Source of the DNA: Flagellimonas amoyensis
GTDB lineage: Bacteria; Bacteroidota; Bacteroidia; Flavobacteriales; Flavobacteriaceae
Length of the DNA: 64,000 nucleotides
Reading direction: 5' to 3'
NCBI RefSeq assembly: GCF_003058265.1
Contig: NZ_QBUK01000008.1
Coordinates: 62,001 to 126,000 of the forward strand
The notes beneath the pieces were generated by a model. It was not told the origin of the DNA, ran no database searches, and saw only the letters and a list, made by a program, of their open reading frames with translations. Of this stretch, positions 27,062 through 36,404 are shown piece by piece. A program made the position numbers and the translations under genes. Within the stretch, counting starts at the first letter, position 1; the number at the start of each line of letters is the position of its first letter.

Positions 27062-28771
27062 ATGGCCTATTTAGATTGGATCATTCTTGGCAGTACCTTA
27101 CTCTTCATCGTTGCTTATGGGGTATGGAAGACCCGTGGAAGCAAAAACGTGGACGATTATGTCCGCGGGGGTGGCAATGATGTAAAATGGTGGACCATCG
27201 GTCTGTCCGTAATGGCCACGCAAGCCAGTGCCATTACCTTTTTGTCCACACCGGGGCAGGCATTCCATGACGGGATGGGTTTTGTGCAGTTTTATTTTGG
27301 ACTGCCCTTGGCAATGATCGTGATCTGCTTGGTGTTTATCCCTATCTATAAAAAACTCAAGGTATTTACCGCCTACGAAATGCTGGAAGGCAGGTTTGAC
27401 CTGAAAACAAGGACCCTCACTGCCCTACTTTTCTTGGCACAGAGAGGGCTTGCTGCGGGAATTACCATTTTTGCCCCCTCCATTATCCTTTCTGCGGTTT
27501 TGGGTTGGGATTTGAGGACCCTCAATATTATTATAGGAATCTCCGTAATCATTTATACCGTATCCGGGGGTACCAAAGCGGTGAGCGTTACCCAAAAACA
27601 GCAAATGTTCATCATCATGCTGGGTATGTTCTTCGCTTTTTTCTTCATCTTAGGGGCCCTACCCTCAGATGTTTCCTTTGGAAAAGCATTGAAGATAGCC
27701 GGAGCAAACAACAAACTCAACATTCTGGACTTTACCTTCGACACCGATAACCGCTATACGTTTTGGAGCGGTATCACGGGTGGATTTTTCTTGGCACTGG
27801 CCTATTTTGGAACCGACCAAAGTCAGGTGCAACGCTATCTTTCAGGAAAATCGATACGCGAAAGTCAATTGGGACTGGTATTCAACGGGATTTTTAAAAT
27901 TCCGATGCAGTTTTTCATTCTTTTGGTTGGAGCCATGGTCTTTGTCTTCTATCAATACAATACTTCTCCGCTCAATTTCAACCCCGCTGCCACCGAGGCT
28001 GTGATGAATTCCGAATACGCTGATGAATACAAGGCATTGGAGGAGGACCATAAAAAATTGGAGATGGAGAAACGAATGGCACAACATTCTTTTTCCGCTG
28101 CTTTGGAACTCAAGGAATACAATGCCATACAACAGGCGGAGCAGAACATTATCAAGATCAACCAGAAGGAAAATGCCAGCAGGGATGCTGCCAAAGACCT
28201 GATATCCAAGGCAAATACAAAAGTTGAGACCAACGACAAGGACTATGTGTTCATCCACTTCATATTGCACAACCTGCCCGTGGGCCTCATTGGTCTGCTC
28301 TTGGCCGTGATCCTATCGGCAGCCATGTCATCCACCGCATCCGAGCTGAACGCACTGGGAACGATAACGGCCCTTGACCTCTATAAAAGGAATGTCAAAA
28401 AAGAGCATGATGAAAAGCACTACCTTCTTGCCACCAAAGGGTTTACCCTGCTTTGGGGAATATTGGCCATCGCCATTGCCAATGTGGCCAGCCTCTTTGA
28501 TAACCTTATCCAATTGGTGAACATCATAGGTTCCATTTTTTATGGCAATGTACTGGGTATTTTCCTATTGGCTTTCTTCTTCAAATTCGTGAAAGGGAAT
28601 GCCGTGTTTGTGGCTGCAATCGCCACACAGATCATCGTCATTATAGGCTACAATCTTGATTGGATGTCCTACCTATGGTTGAATGCATTTGGCTGTGTAT
28701 TGGTCATTGCATTGTCCATCATCACCCAACTTTTTGACAATTTCCTAGGAAACTCAATCGAAGAGGTATAA
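27062..28771 (+). CDS. Sodium:solute symporter with a coiled-coil insert
   Basis: SSS-family transporter of 569 residues. Family motifs include the first helix LDWIILGSTLLFIVAYGVW, FLSTPGQAFHDGMGF, IYTVSGGTKAVSVT and YFGTDQSQVQRYLSGKS. A soluble, highly charged insert of about 95 residues (299-395) with a predicted coiled coil interrupts the membrane helices. It should move a solute, possibly a sugar or sugar amine, with sodium across the inner membrane. Context with the PIG-L protein suggests uptake of the deacetylation product; the substrate is not determinable here. Confidence 0.88.
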   Translation: MAYLDWIILGSTLLFIVAYGVWKTRGSKNVDDYVRGGGNDVKWWTIGLSVMATQASAITFLSTPGQAFHDGMGFVQFYFGLPLAMIVICLVFIPIYKKLKVFTAYEMLEGRFDLKTRTLTALLFLAQRGLAAGITIFAPSIILSAVLGWDLRTLNIIIGISVIIYTVSGGTKAVSVTQKQQMFIIMLGMFFAFFFILGALPSDVSFGKALKIAGANNKLNILDFTFDTDNRYTFWSGITGGFFLALAYFGTDQSQVQRYLSGKSIRESQLGLVFNGIFKIPMQFFILLVGAMVFVFYQYNTSPLNFNPAATEAVMNSEYADEYKALEEDHKKLEMEKRMAQHSFSAALELKEYNAIQQAEQNIIKINQKENASRDAAKDLISKANTKVETNDKDYVFIHFILHNLPVGLIGLLLAVILSAAMSSTASELNALGTITALDLYKRNVKKEHDEKHYLLATKGFTLLWGILAIAIANVASLFDNLIQLVNIIGSIFYGNVLGIFLLAFFFKFVKGNAVFVAAIATQIIVIIGYNLDWMSYLWLNAFGCVLVIALSIITQLFDNFLGNSIEEV

Positions 28772-28773
28772 AA

Positions 28774-28806
28774 AAACCCACTCTAAAAGTGGGTTCTTTT
28801 CTTTTT
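28774..28806. terminator. Bidirectional terminator between symporter and DUF2911 genes
   Basis: AACCCACTCTAAAAGTGGGTT hairpin with A-rich and T-rich flanks on both sides, between two convergent genes. Confidence 0.85.
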
Positions 28807-28820
28807 TCAATTGTTGAAGA

Positions 28821-29672
28821 TTAAAGTCCTTCCCATTCTTGTAGGGAGTCCTTGTTCATCTTTACATAATCTTGGTTTCCAGCCGCTTGGGCAGCATCCA
28901 AGGATTTTTTGGCCGCTTCGATGGCGCCTTTCTTGTCCCCCAATTTGGCATGGATCAAGGATTGTGTGCGCATCATCCAAAATTCAGAACCATTACCCAT
29001 GGAAACGGCTTTGTCCACCCATTCCTTTGCCTGTTCCATGTTCATCCCCTCACTGTAGTAGTAAGAAGCTGCAGCAAAGTAATCATTGGCAGTAAGGTCT
29101 GGTTTGGCCATGGTCTCTTGAATGCTCTTGATGGCTTTGTCCACTGTTGGAACAACGAATTTCACCCCAGCATAGGTCTTTTCCCAAAGCAAGCCTAGTG
29201 TAGCCCCATTATTGTGAAGGTCATCAAAAGTAATGGTAAAGGTTTCAATGGACTCGGAAATTGGATAAGCCTCTACCTTCACCGTGGCAGCAACTTTGGA
29301 AGCATCCCACTCTTGCGGTAGTCCACCATTATTGGTATCGGTGTAAAAGAAGACTTCCCAAACAGCCTCGTTCGGTTTGGTGTAGATGGCATAAGTACCT
29401 GCCTTGAGTTCCTTGCCCTCCACTATAACATCATCACTAAAAGTGATTTTTGTGTTCATGTTGGCACCTGTTCTCCAAATGGCATCGAAAGGAACCAAAT
29501 CCCCGAATACCTTTCTTCCCCTCATGGATGGTCTGGAATACTCCAATGTCACATCGGTAAGACCCACTTTTTGCTCCATTTTGGAAAAAGGACTGGGGGC
29601 CGGTGTCTGGATCTGGGCATCCAAAGAGATGGACAACAATGCAATCAAAAGAAATAGCGAAATTTTCTTCAT
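28821..29672 (-). CDS. Secreted DUF2911 domain protein
   Basis: Exported protein of 283 residues: signal peptide MKKISLFLLIALLSISLDAQ, a DUF2911 beta domain (about 25-165; DVTLEYSRPSMRGRKVFG, PFDAIWRTGANMNTKI, LKAGTYAIYTKP are typical) and a helical TPR-like tail (about 175-283). The family is common in Bacteroidota and its function is not established. It is a single gene, with a minus-strand TAGTTTTG box at 29709-29702 as a likely -7 element 30 bases before the ATG. Confidence 0.88.
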   Translation of the reverse strand: MKKISLFLLIALLSISLDAQIQTPAPSPFSKMEQKVGLTDVTLEYSRPSMRGRKVFGDLVPFDAIWRTGANMNTKITFSDDVIVEGKELKAGTYAIYTKPNEAVWEVFFYTDTNNGGLPQEWDASKVAATVKVEAYPISESIETFTITFDDLHNNGATLGLLWEKTYAGVKFVVPTVDKAIKSIQETMAKPDLTANDYFAAASYYYSEGMNMEQAKEWVDKAVSMGNGSEFWMMRTQSLIHAKLGDKKGAIEAAKKSLDAAQAAGNQDYVKMNKDSLQEWEGL

Positions 29673-29793
29673 AGGATATAGTGTTTAATTGTTTAGCACG
29701 ACAAAACTATACCAAAAGAAACCTGTCATTTGTTAAGGAATTCTTAAAAGAAATTGAAGTAACTCATAAGGAACAACAATGTATCTTGTTATT

Positions 29794-29838
29794 TTGTTTA
29801 ACTATTTAAATATTTAATTAAACAATATTGTATATTTG
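29794..29838 (+). promoter_or_regulatory. Repeat-rich promoter of the SRPBCC-photolyase operon
   Basis: A TATATTTG -7 box is at 29831-29838, 14 bases before the ATG. Upstream, TTTAAnTA occurs three times in tandem with an 8-base period (29797, 29805, 29813). TTGTTTAA (29794-29801) and its reverse complement TTAAACAA (29818-29825) flank this array. The array sits where a -33 element would be, so it may be the site of a repressor or a special sigma factor. Confidence 0.5.
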
Positions 29839-29852
29839 ATGAAAAGTGTTTG

Positions 29853-30350
29853 ATGAAACTGTATCAACTCCATTCCACGCAAGTGCTACCCATTTCCATG
29901 GAGGAAGCTTGGGAATTTTTATCCGATCCGAAGAACCTTCAGGTCATCACACCTAGTCAAATGGGTTTCCATATTCTCTCCGGCGCTGAGAAGAAAATGC
30001 ATGCGGGACAGGTCATACAATATCTGGTAAAACCATTTCCTTTTATGACCACGAGATGGGTCACAGAAATTACCCATGTGCAGGAAGGCAGCTATTTTGT
30101 GGACGAACAGCGTTTTGGACCCTATGCCCTTTGGCACCACAAGCATTTTTTGAAACCGATGGACCAAGGTATTGAAATGGAGGATGTGATCGATTACAAA
30201 TTGCCGTTTGGTTTTGTGGGAGCACTGTTTCACCCTATACTTGTCAAAAAACAGCTGTTGGAAATTTTCCGCTACCGCGAACGAAAACTATCCAAGTTGT
30301 TCGGTACAATCCACGGCATAAACAGTTCCTTGACCATAAAAACCATCTAA
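29853..30350 (+). CDS. SRPBCC-fold ligand-binding protein
   Basis: Soluble protein of 165 residues with a START/SRPBCC pattern: LPISMEEAWEFLSDPKNLQVITP at the start and LPFGFVGALFHPILVKKQLLEIFRYR near the end. Such proteins bind hydrophobic ligands or act as cyclase-like enzymes. It ends directly before the photolyase ATG with no gap, so both are made from one transcript. Genes of this kind are often found beside photolyases in light or stress regulons. TTG at 29850 is an unneeded alternative start. Confidence 0.85.
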   Translation: MKLYQLHSTQVLPISMEEAWEFLSDPKNLQVITPSQMGFHILSGAEKKMHAGQVIQYLVKPFPFMTTRWVTEITHVQEGSYFVDEQRFGPYALWHHKHFLKPMDQGIEMEDVIDYKLPFGFVGALFHPILVKKQLLEIFRYRERKLSKLFGTIHGINSSLTIKTI

Positions 30351-31664
30351 ATGAAGGAAAAGATTTCCATTTTTTGGTTTAGGCGCGACCTGCGGTTGGA
30401 CGACAACGTGGGGCTGTACCAAGCACTTCAAGGCAATTTTCCCGTGTTGCCCATCTTTATTTTTGACCCTGAGATTCTGGGAAATCTTCCCCAAAAGGAC
30501 CCTAGGGTATCCTTCATCCATCTGCAGCTCCAAAAATTGCGCAACCAACTCCAGGACAATCATCAAAGTGGTATAGCGCTCTACCATGGTGATCCTTTGT
30601 CCGTTTACAAAAAATTGATGGAAGCGTATGAAGTACAACAAGTGTACACCAACCACGACTACGAACCTTACGCCCTTGAACGGGATGCCAAGGTGAAGGC
30701 GTATCTCAAGGAAAACGGTGTGGCCCTACAAACTTTTAAGGACCAAGTCATATTTGAGAAAGATGAAGTCGTGAAAGATGATGGAGACCCTTACGTCGTC
30801 TACACGCCATATATGAAACGCTGGAAGGAAGCGTTCAACCCTTCCATCCATTTGGTGGAGTATGACACCCATTCGCTCATGGGCAAAAACCTATACACTA
30901 CATCCTCTTTTCCCAACCTTACCCTCAAAGAAATTGGTTTTGAAACTGCCAATATCAAAGTGCCTGATTATAAAGTCTCGGGCGATCTGATCCAACATTA
31001 TAAAGAGACCAGGGATTACCCAGCCATTCATCAGGGCACATCCAGATTGGGCCCACACCTACGTTTCGGGACCGTATCCATCCGAAAAATGGTACAAAAG
31101 GCCATCGCCGAAAAAGACAGGACCTTCCAGAATGAACTCATTTGGAGGGAATTCTTCATGCAGATCCTATGGCATTTCCCAAAAACGGTGAACCATGCCT
31201 TCAAACCCAAATATGATCGTATCCAATGGCGCAATAACGAAGAGGACTTTGAACGCTGGAAAACAGGCAACACTGGTTATGTGTTGGTGGATGCGGGCAT
31301 GCGTGAACTCAATGCCACAGGCTATATGCACAATCGGGTACGTATGTTGGTGGCCAGCTTTCTTTGCAAACACCTATTGATCGATTGGCGGTGGGGAGAG
31401 GCCTATTTTGCCGAAAAACTATTGGATTACGAACTCGCCAGCAATGTGGGCAACTGGCAATGGGCGGCAGGGAGCGGAGTGGATGCCGCACCCTATTTCA
31501 GGATATTCAACCCCATGACCCAAGCGGACAAATTTGACAAACAACTGAAATACATCCAGAAATGGGTTCCTGAATTCCAGGAACTTACCTACCCTACCCC
31601 AATGGTAGACCACAAAATGGCCAGGGAGCGCTGCCTAAAAGTGTACAAAGAGGCCGTTGGTTGA
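30351..31664 (+). CDS. Cryptochrome/DNA photolyase family protein
   Basis: FAD flavoprotein of 437 residues. The N-terminal photolyase domain begins ISIFWFRRDLRLDDN; the FAD-binding C-terminal half carries TSRLGPHLRFGTVSIR, ELIWREFFMQILWHFP, and the signature YMHNRVRMLVASFLCKHLLIDWRWGE...NVGNWQWAAGSG. It should repair cyclobutane pyrimidine dimers by light or act as a light sensor; the two cannot be told apart by sequence reading. The start is fused to the SRPBCC stop, showing co-expression. Confidence 0.92.
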   Translation: MKEKISIFWFRRDLRLDDNVGLYQALQGNFPVLPIFIFDPEILGNLPQKDPRVSFIHLQLQKLRNQLQDNHQSGIALYHGDPLSVYKKLMEAYEVQQVYTNHDYEPYALERDAKVKAYLKENGVALQTFKDQVIFEKDEVVKDDGDPYVVYTPYMKRWKEAFNPSIHLVEYDTHSLMGKNLYTTSSFPNLTLKEIGFETANIKVPDYKVSGDLIQHYKETRDYPAIHQGTSRLGPHLRFGTVSIRKMVQKAIAEKDRTFQNELIWREFFMQILWHFPKTVNHAFKPKYDRIQWRNNEEDFERWKTGNTGYVLVDAGMRELNATGYMHNRVRMLVASFLCKHLLIDWRWGEAYFAEKLLDYELASNVGNWQWAAGSGVDAAPYFRIFNPMTQADKFDKQLKYIQKWVPEFQELTYPTPMVDHKMARERCLKVYKEAVG

Positions 31665-31754
31665 TGCATTTTAAGTATTTTTAATACCCATTGCCGTGTC
31701 GTCCAATGTTTGGACCCGGCCCTGCATCATCCAACTAACGCAAACCTTTTTAAA

Positions 31755-33182
31755 ATGAGAACTGTTTCTATCTTGTTCCTTTTGGCCCTGACCGCATGGA
31801 ACCTCCCGGCCCAAAAGATGACCAAAAACAAAAAAGAGGTCATTGCCTCCATCGAAAAGCACAAGGAAAACCTCATACAGATCAGCGATTCCATTTGGGC
31901 CCTGGCCGAAACCGCCTTTGAGGAATCCATTTCCGCCGAACTTTTGGCCGATTATGCAGAAAAGAATGGACTGCAAGTAACGCGAGGGGTGGCAAACATC
32001 CCCACGGCTTTCACGGCCACATACGGCTCCGGGAGACCCGTGATCAGTGTCTTGGGTGAATTCGATGCTCTACCCGGACTTTCCCAAAACACCGTGCCCA
32101 ACAAAGACCCCAAAATAGAAGGGGCTCCCGGTCATGGCTGTGGGCACAATATGTTTGGCGCAGCAAGCCTTGGTGCCGCCATTGCCATCAAAGAACAAAT
32201 CGAGGCTGGGAAAATCAAAGGGACTGTAAAATTTCTGGGAACCCCTGCCGAGGAAAAATTCTTTGGTAAGATTTGGATGGTGGAAGCTGGACTTTGGGAC
32301 GATGTGGATGTGAATGTGAGTTGGCACCCATCCGCAGAGATCGAGGCCGATGTGCAAAGTGGACTTTCGTTGATCGATTTCATTGTTGAATTCCATGGCC
32401 AAGCCGCCCATGCCTCTTCAGATCCCTGGAACGGACGCAGTGCCTCGGATGCGTTGGAACTCTATACGACAGGTATCAATTATTATAGGGAACACATAAG
32501 GCCGACCTCCCGTATCCACTATCATATCCAAGATGGTGGTCAAGTAGTGAACGTGGTGCCCGATTATGCCAAAATCTGGGTTCGGGTTAGAGACCCCAAG
32601 CGCAATGTGATGCTGCCCACTTACGAACAGGTCAAAAAAATGGCCGAAGGGGCCGCCATCATGGCCAATGTGGACTATAAAGTTTCCTTGGTCTCCGGTA
32701 TTTATGAGACCTTGGTGAACCGTGCAGGTGGGGAGATCATGCAGGGTAATTTGGAACTCTTGGGACCCATCAGCTACACCGAAGAAGAAATTGCCTATGG
32801 CAAAGCCATCCAAAAGGCCACAGGAAAACCAGAAGTGGGCATGGATGCTGAAATTAGACCCCTTCGGGAAACCGAGGAACTTCCCGGTGGTGGCTCCACC
32901 GATGTAGGTGATGTAAGTTGGAACGTGCCCAACATCAATCTAGGTGTTACCGTGGCCCCAAAAGATACCCCTTGGCACTCATGGGCCGTAGTGGCCTGCG
33001 GTGGCATGAGCATTGGCCATAAAGGAATGGTGTATGCATCCAAAGCAATGGGCATGACCATGCTGGACCTTTTTGAGAACCCCAAATTGATGGAAAAAGT
33101 AAAAGAAGAATACAAGACCCGAAAAGGGGATGAAAAATATGAGGCCATGATCGATGGCCCACCTCCTATCCCCGGAAATTGA
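31755..33182 (+). CDS. Secreted M20-family amidohydrolase
   Basis: Metallo-amidohydrolase of 475 residues, like AbgB/IAA-amino acid hydrolases. The ATG at 31755 gives a clean signal peptide (MRTVSILFLLALTAWNLPAQ); the frame upstream to 31710 adds nothing. Metal-site motifs: SVLGEFDALPGL, GHGCGHNMFG, GTPAEEKFFGK and SWHPS. A lid or dimerisation domain is inserted (about 190-330). It should cleave amide-linked acyl amino acids in the periplasm. The substrate is unknown. Confidence 0.88.
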   Translation: MRTVSILFLLALTAWNLPAQKMTKNKKEVIASIEKHKENLIQISDSIWALAETAFEESISAELLADYAEKNGLQVTRGVANIPTAFTATYGSGRPVISVLGEFDALPGLSQNTVPNKDPKIEGAPGHGCGHNMFGAASLGAAIAIKEQIEAGKIKGTVKFLGTPAEEKFFGKIWMVEAGLWDDVDVNVSWHPSAEIEADVQSGLSLIDFIVEFHGQAAHASSDPWNGRSASDALELYTTGINYYREHIRPTSRIHYHIQDGGQVVNVVPDYAKIWVRVRDPKRNVMLPTYEQVKKMAEGAAIMANVDYKVSLVSGIYETLVNRAGGEIMQGNLELLGPISYTEEEIAYGKAIQKATGKPEVGMDAEIRPLRETEELPGGGSTDVGDVSWNVPNINLGVTVAPKDTPWHSWAVVACGGMSIGHKGMVYASKAMGMTMLDLFENPKLMEKVKEEYKTRKGDEKYEAMIDGPPPIPGN

Positions 33183-33309
33183 TTTTGGTAAATGGAAAAC
33201 ACATAATGTAAAGCCTAGACCTTTTCATCGACAAACTTCAAAATCAACAAAAATCTACATTCAAGATCCTGAAGGATATTGGATCGAAATCAATACCGTA
33301 AAACACTAA
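33178..33309 (+). pseudogene. Remnant of a VOC (glyoxalase-type) gene
   Basis: Between the M20 and pirin genes one frame without a start codon ends in IYIQDPEGYWIEINTVKH and a TAA at 33307. DPEGYWIEI is the classic last strand of vicinal-oxygen-chelate (glyoxalase/bleomycin-resistance) domains, with Glu as metal ligand. About 43 codons are open (33178-33309), far below the 120 or more residues of a full domain, and upstream residues do not look like VOC. It is probably the tail of a gene lost by deletion. Confidence 0.6.
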
Positions 33310-33312
33310 AAA

Positions 33313-34314
33313 ATGAGCACACCCATCATACAGACCTTTCCATTGGGCACCCCATGGCAGACCCAAGACCCTTTTCTCTTCAGCGTATATCATTTGGATC
33401 ACTTTCCCAAAGGAAATGGTGAAATGGGACCCGACCCTTCTCTCTTGAAAGGGCGGAATCTGGGGAATGACTTTGATCCAAGGGAAAATTGGCGAATGTA
33501 CCACGGACAGACCATCCCTGGCTTCCCCTATCACCCGCATCGAGGGTTCGAGACCATCACCATTGTGAACAAAGGGTTCTGTGACCATTCGGATTCTTTG
33601 GGTGCCGCAGGTAGATTTGGCGAGGGCGATGTGCAATGGATGACTGCGGGAAGAGGCGTACAGCACTCCGAGATGTTTCCCTTACTGCATGATGACAAGG
33701 ACAATCCCTTGGAACTGTTCCAAATTTGGCTGAACCTTCCCCGAGCAGGAAAATTTGCCGAACCCCATTTTAAAATGTTGTGGCACGAGGACATTCCTGT
33801 GGTCCAAGATAAAAATGCGCAGATAAAGGTAGTTGCCGGCAAATACAAGGGTACTCCTGCCATTGATCCCGCTCCAGATTCCTGGGCCGCAAATCCCGAA
33901 AATGATGTGGCCATATGGAACATTCATGTCGAGGCCAATTCAGAATATGTTCTCCCAAAAGCAAGTGCGGATGCAAACCGGGTGCTTTATTTTTACAAAG
34001 GTTCGGAGATTTATATCGGGGACAGAAAAGTAAACCCCAATTTTGGTATTGCCTTGGACCCTTCAACGGAGGTTGCCATTCAAATTGGGGATGAAAAAGC
34101 CCAATTGATGTTGCTCCAAGGAAAACCCATTGGGGAACCCGTGGCCAAATATGGACCCTTTGTGATGAACACCAATGAAGAAATACAACAGGCCATGGAA
34201 GAATACCGACTTACCCAGTTTGGCGGCTGGCCCTGGCCCTATCCAGACCATGTGCATGATAAGGACAAAGGACGTTTTGCACTTTATCCGGATGGAAAAT
34301 TGGTGGAAAAATAA
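33313..34314 (+). CDS. Pirin family protein
   Basis: Bicupin of 333 residues. The metal ligands are visible in FPYHPHRGFETITIV and GVQHSEMF, as in pirins and YhhW-type quercetinases. The C-terminal cupin (about 210-300) is less conserved. Pirins bind iron or another metal; some open the ring of quercetin, others regulate transcription. Which applies here is unknown. It begins 3 bases after the VOC remnant and is convergent with murA. Confidence 0.88.
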   Translation: MSTPIIQTFPLGTPWQTQDPFLFSVYHLDHFPKGNGEMGPDPSLLKGRNLGNDFDPRENWRMYHGQTIPGFPYHPHRGFETITIVNKGFCDHSDSLGAAGRFGEGDVQWMTAGRGVQHSEMFPLLHDDKDNPLELFQIWLNLPRAGKFAEPHFKMLWHEDIPVVQDKNAQIKVVAGKYKGTPAIDPAPDSWAANPENDVAIWNIHVEANSEYVLPKASADANRVLYFYKGSEIYIGDRKVNPNFGIALDPSTEVAIQIGDEKAQLMLLQGKPIGEPVAKYGPFVMNTNEEIQQAMEEYRLTQFGGWPWPYPDHVHDKDKGRFALYPDGKLVEK

Positions 34315-34338
34315 AAACCTAACTAAAATTCAATTGAA

Positions 34339-35646
34339 CTAGACCCTCACGATTTTAGCTCCGATGGCCCTCAATCGCTCATCGATGTTCTCATACCCGC
34401 GATCGATTTGCTCAATATTATGGATAGTGGATGTTCCTTTGGCCGAAAGGGCCGCTATCAACAAGGAAATCCCAGCCCTGATATCGGGTGAGGTCATGGT
34501 TGTAGATTTTAAAGTGGATTTAAAATCGTGTCCAATGACTGTCGCACGGTGGGGATCGCACAGGATGATCTTCGCCCCCATGTCTATCAATTTATCCACA
34601 AAGAACAGTCGGCTCTCGAACATTTTTTGATGGATGAGCACTTCGCCTTTGGCCTGAGTGGCCACTACAAGAATGATGCTCAACAAGTCCGGGGTAAATC
34701 CTGGCCATGGCGCATCGGCAATGGTCAAGATGGAACCGTCTATAAAATTCTGGATCTGATAGCCCTTTTCATGCTTTGGAATGTAGATATCGTCGTTCTT
34801 TCGCTCGATGGTGATGCCCAATTTTCGGAAAACGGCAGGAATCTGGCCCAAATCGTCCCAACTCACATTTTTGATGGTGAGTTCGCTACGGGTCATGGCC
34901 GCCAGTCCTATCCAGCTACCGATTTCGATCATATCGGGCAACATGGTATGCTCGGTACCGCCCAAAACCTTCACACCCTCAATGGTCAAGAGGTTGGAGC
35001 CAATACCTGAAATCTTGGCGCCCATGCGGTTCAGCATTTTGCACAATTGCTGCAAATAGGGCTCGCAAGCGGCATTGTAGATGGTGGTAGTGCCCTCGGC
35101 CATCACAGCGGCCATCACAATGTTGGCCGTGCCCGTTACCGAAGCTTCATCCAACAACATGTGGGTGCCAGTGAGCTTTTCGGCTTCCACTCCATAAAAA
35201 TATTCTTCCTTATTGTACCGGAACTTCGCCCCTAGTTTGATAAATCCTTCGAAATGGGTATCCAATCTGCGCCTTCCGATCTTGTCGCCTCCTGGTTTGG
35301 GAATGTATCCTTTGCCAAATCTGGCCAACAATGGCCCCACCAACATAATAGAACCCCGAAGAGCTCTTCCATCTTCCTTGAACTGGTTGGACTGGAGGTA
35401 TTCCAAATTGATATCGTCCGCCTTGAAGGTGTAGGAACCCTTCCCCTTCTTCTGGATCTTGACGCCCAAATCTTCCAAAAGAGCTATCAATTTGTTGACA
35501 TCTACAATGTCCGGTATGTTGTTTATGGTGATTTTTTCTTCGGAAAGCAATACGGCACAAAGAATCTGTAATGCCTCGTTCTTTGCACCTTGGGGCGTAA
35601 TTTCACCTTTCAATTGGTGACCACCCTCTATTCGAAATGTACCCAT
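34339..35646 (-). CDS. murA: UDP-N-acetylglucosamine 1-carboxyvinyltransferase
   Basis: First committed enzyme of peptidoglycan synthesis, 435 residues; adds enolpyruvate to UDP-GlcNAc in the cytoplasm. Conserved Lys22-Asn23 (QGAKNEALQ) and the loop IPKPGGDKIGRRRLDTHFEG are present. The loop residue usually Cys (Cys115 in E. coli, GGCxIG) is Asp121 here. This Cys-to-Asp change is known to make MurA insensitive to fosfomycin. It lies 15 bases after the DUF4290 gene in a DUF493-DUF4290-murA run. Confidence 0.95.
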   Translation of the reverse strand: MGTFRIEGGHQLKGEITPQGAKNEALQILCAVLLSEEKITINNIPDIVDVNKLIALLEDLGVKIQKKGKGSYTFKADDINLEYLQSNQFKEDGRALRGSIMLVGPLLARFGKGYIPKPGGDKIGRRRLDTHFEGFIKLGAKFRYNKEEYFYGVEAEKLTGTHMLLDEASVTGTANIVMAAVMAEGTTTIYNAACEPYLQQLCKMLNRMGAKISGIGSNLLTIEGVKVLGGTEHTMLPDMIEIGSWIGLAAMTRSELTIKNVSWDDLGQIPAVFRKLGITIERKNDDIYIPKHEKGYQIQNFIDGSILTIADAPWPGFTPDLLSIILVVATQAKGEVLIHQKMFESRLFFVDKLIDMGAKIILCDPHRATVIGHDFKSTLKSTTMTSPDIRAGISLLIAALSAKGTSTIHNIEQIDRGYENIDERLRAIGAKIVRV

Positions 35647-35661
35647 GGACCGTCTGGAGTT

Positions 35662-36318
35662 TTAGTATCTTTTCTTTCGGCTACGCTGATTCTTTTTGGC
35701 TCCACCGTTGTTATTGTTGTTCCTGTTGGATTTGGCTGGTCGGTTTTTGAGGAACTGTCCACTCTCGGTCAGGTTTTCCCCATCTCTGGCCATATCTATC
35801 TGTCCATCGCTCATTTCTTTCAAATGCTCGAAGATGGCAGAATCCTCAACGGTATCCTTGTTCCAGTTCAGGTAACATTTCTTCATGTGGTTGGCAATGG
35901 CATACTCCAGACCGGAACGCATATCTCCTTTTTCCCATTTTACGGCCACATCGATCATTCGCTTGATGTTGTTGCCATAAAAACGGTATTTGGGATGGTT
36001 CTGTGGATACTCTAAAGGTTCTGGGCGCTGTTGCAAGATTTCCTTGGAGGTAATGGGGAACGGAGAGTCTACATCCAATTTAAAATCGGACATGATGAAC
36101 AATTGGTCCCACAATTTATGCTGAAAGTCGGGCACGTCCCTCAAGTGGGGCTGCAAATTGCCCATAACGCTTATAATGGCCTTGGCCTCTTTGTTGCGTT
36201 CGTCCCTATCCGCTATGGAAACAGCATGGTCCACCATTTTTTGAAAATGACGGCCGTATTCCGGAATAAAGAGCTTTGGACGCTCCGTATTGTATTCTAA
36301 ATTCTCTACTAGGTTCAA
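35662..36318 (-). CDS. DUF4290 family protein
   Basis: Bacteroidota-specific protein of 218 residues with no known function. The start LEYNTERPKLFIPEYGRHFQKMVDHA is characteristic of DUF4290. The body is helical; the C-terminal 30 residues are rich in Asn, Lys and Arg (NRNNNNNGGAKKNQRSRKKRY), which may bind nucleic acid or the membrane. It is regularly found beside murA, and here it lies 15 bases upstream of murA. Confidence 0.88.
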   Translation of the reverse strand: MNLVENLEYNTERPKLFIPEYGRHFQKMVDHAVSIADRDERNKEAKAIISVMGNLQPHLRDVPDFQHKLWDQLFIMSDFKLDVDSPFPITSKEILQQRPEPLEYPQNHPKYRFYGNNIKRMIDVAVKWEKGDMRSGLEYAIANHMKKCYLNWNKDTVEDSAIFEHLKEMSDGQIDMARDGENLTESGQFLKNRPAKSNRNNNNNGGAKKNQRSRKKRY

Positions 36319-36404
36319 ATCAAAGGATTTAATGAAGTTATGTTATGGCGAAGTATCTATCCGATAACGTCCGCAAAATAGTAAAATTATGGCAATCTTT
36401 ATGC

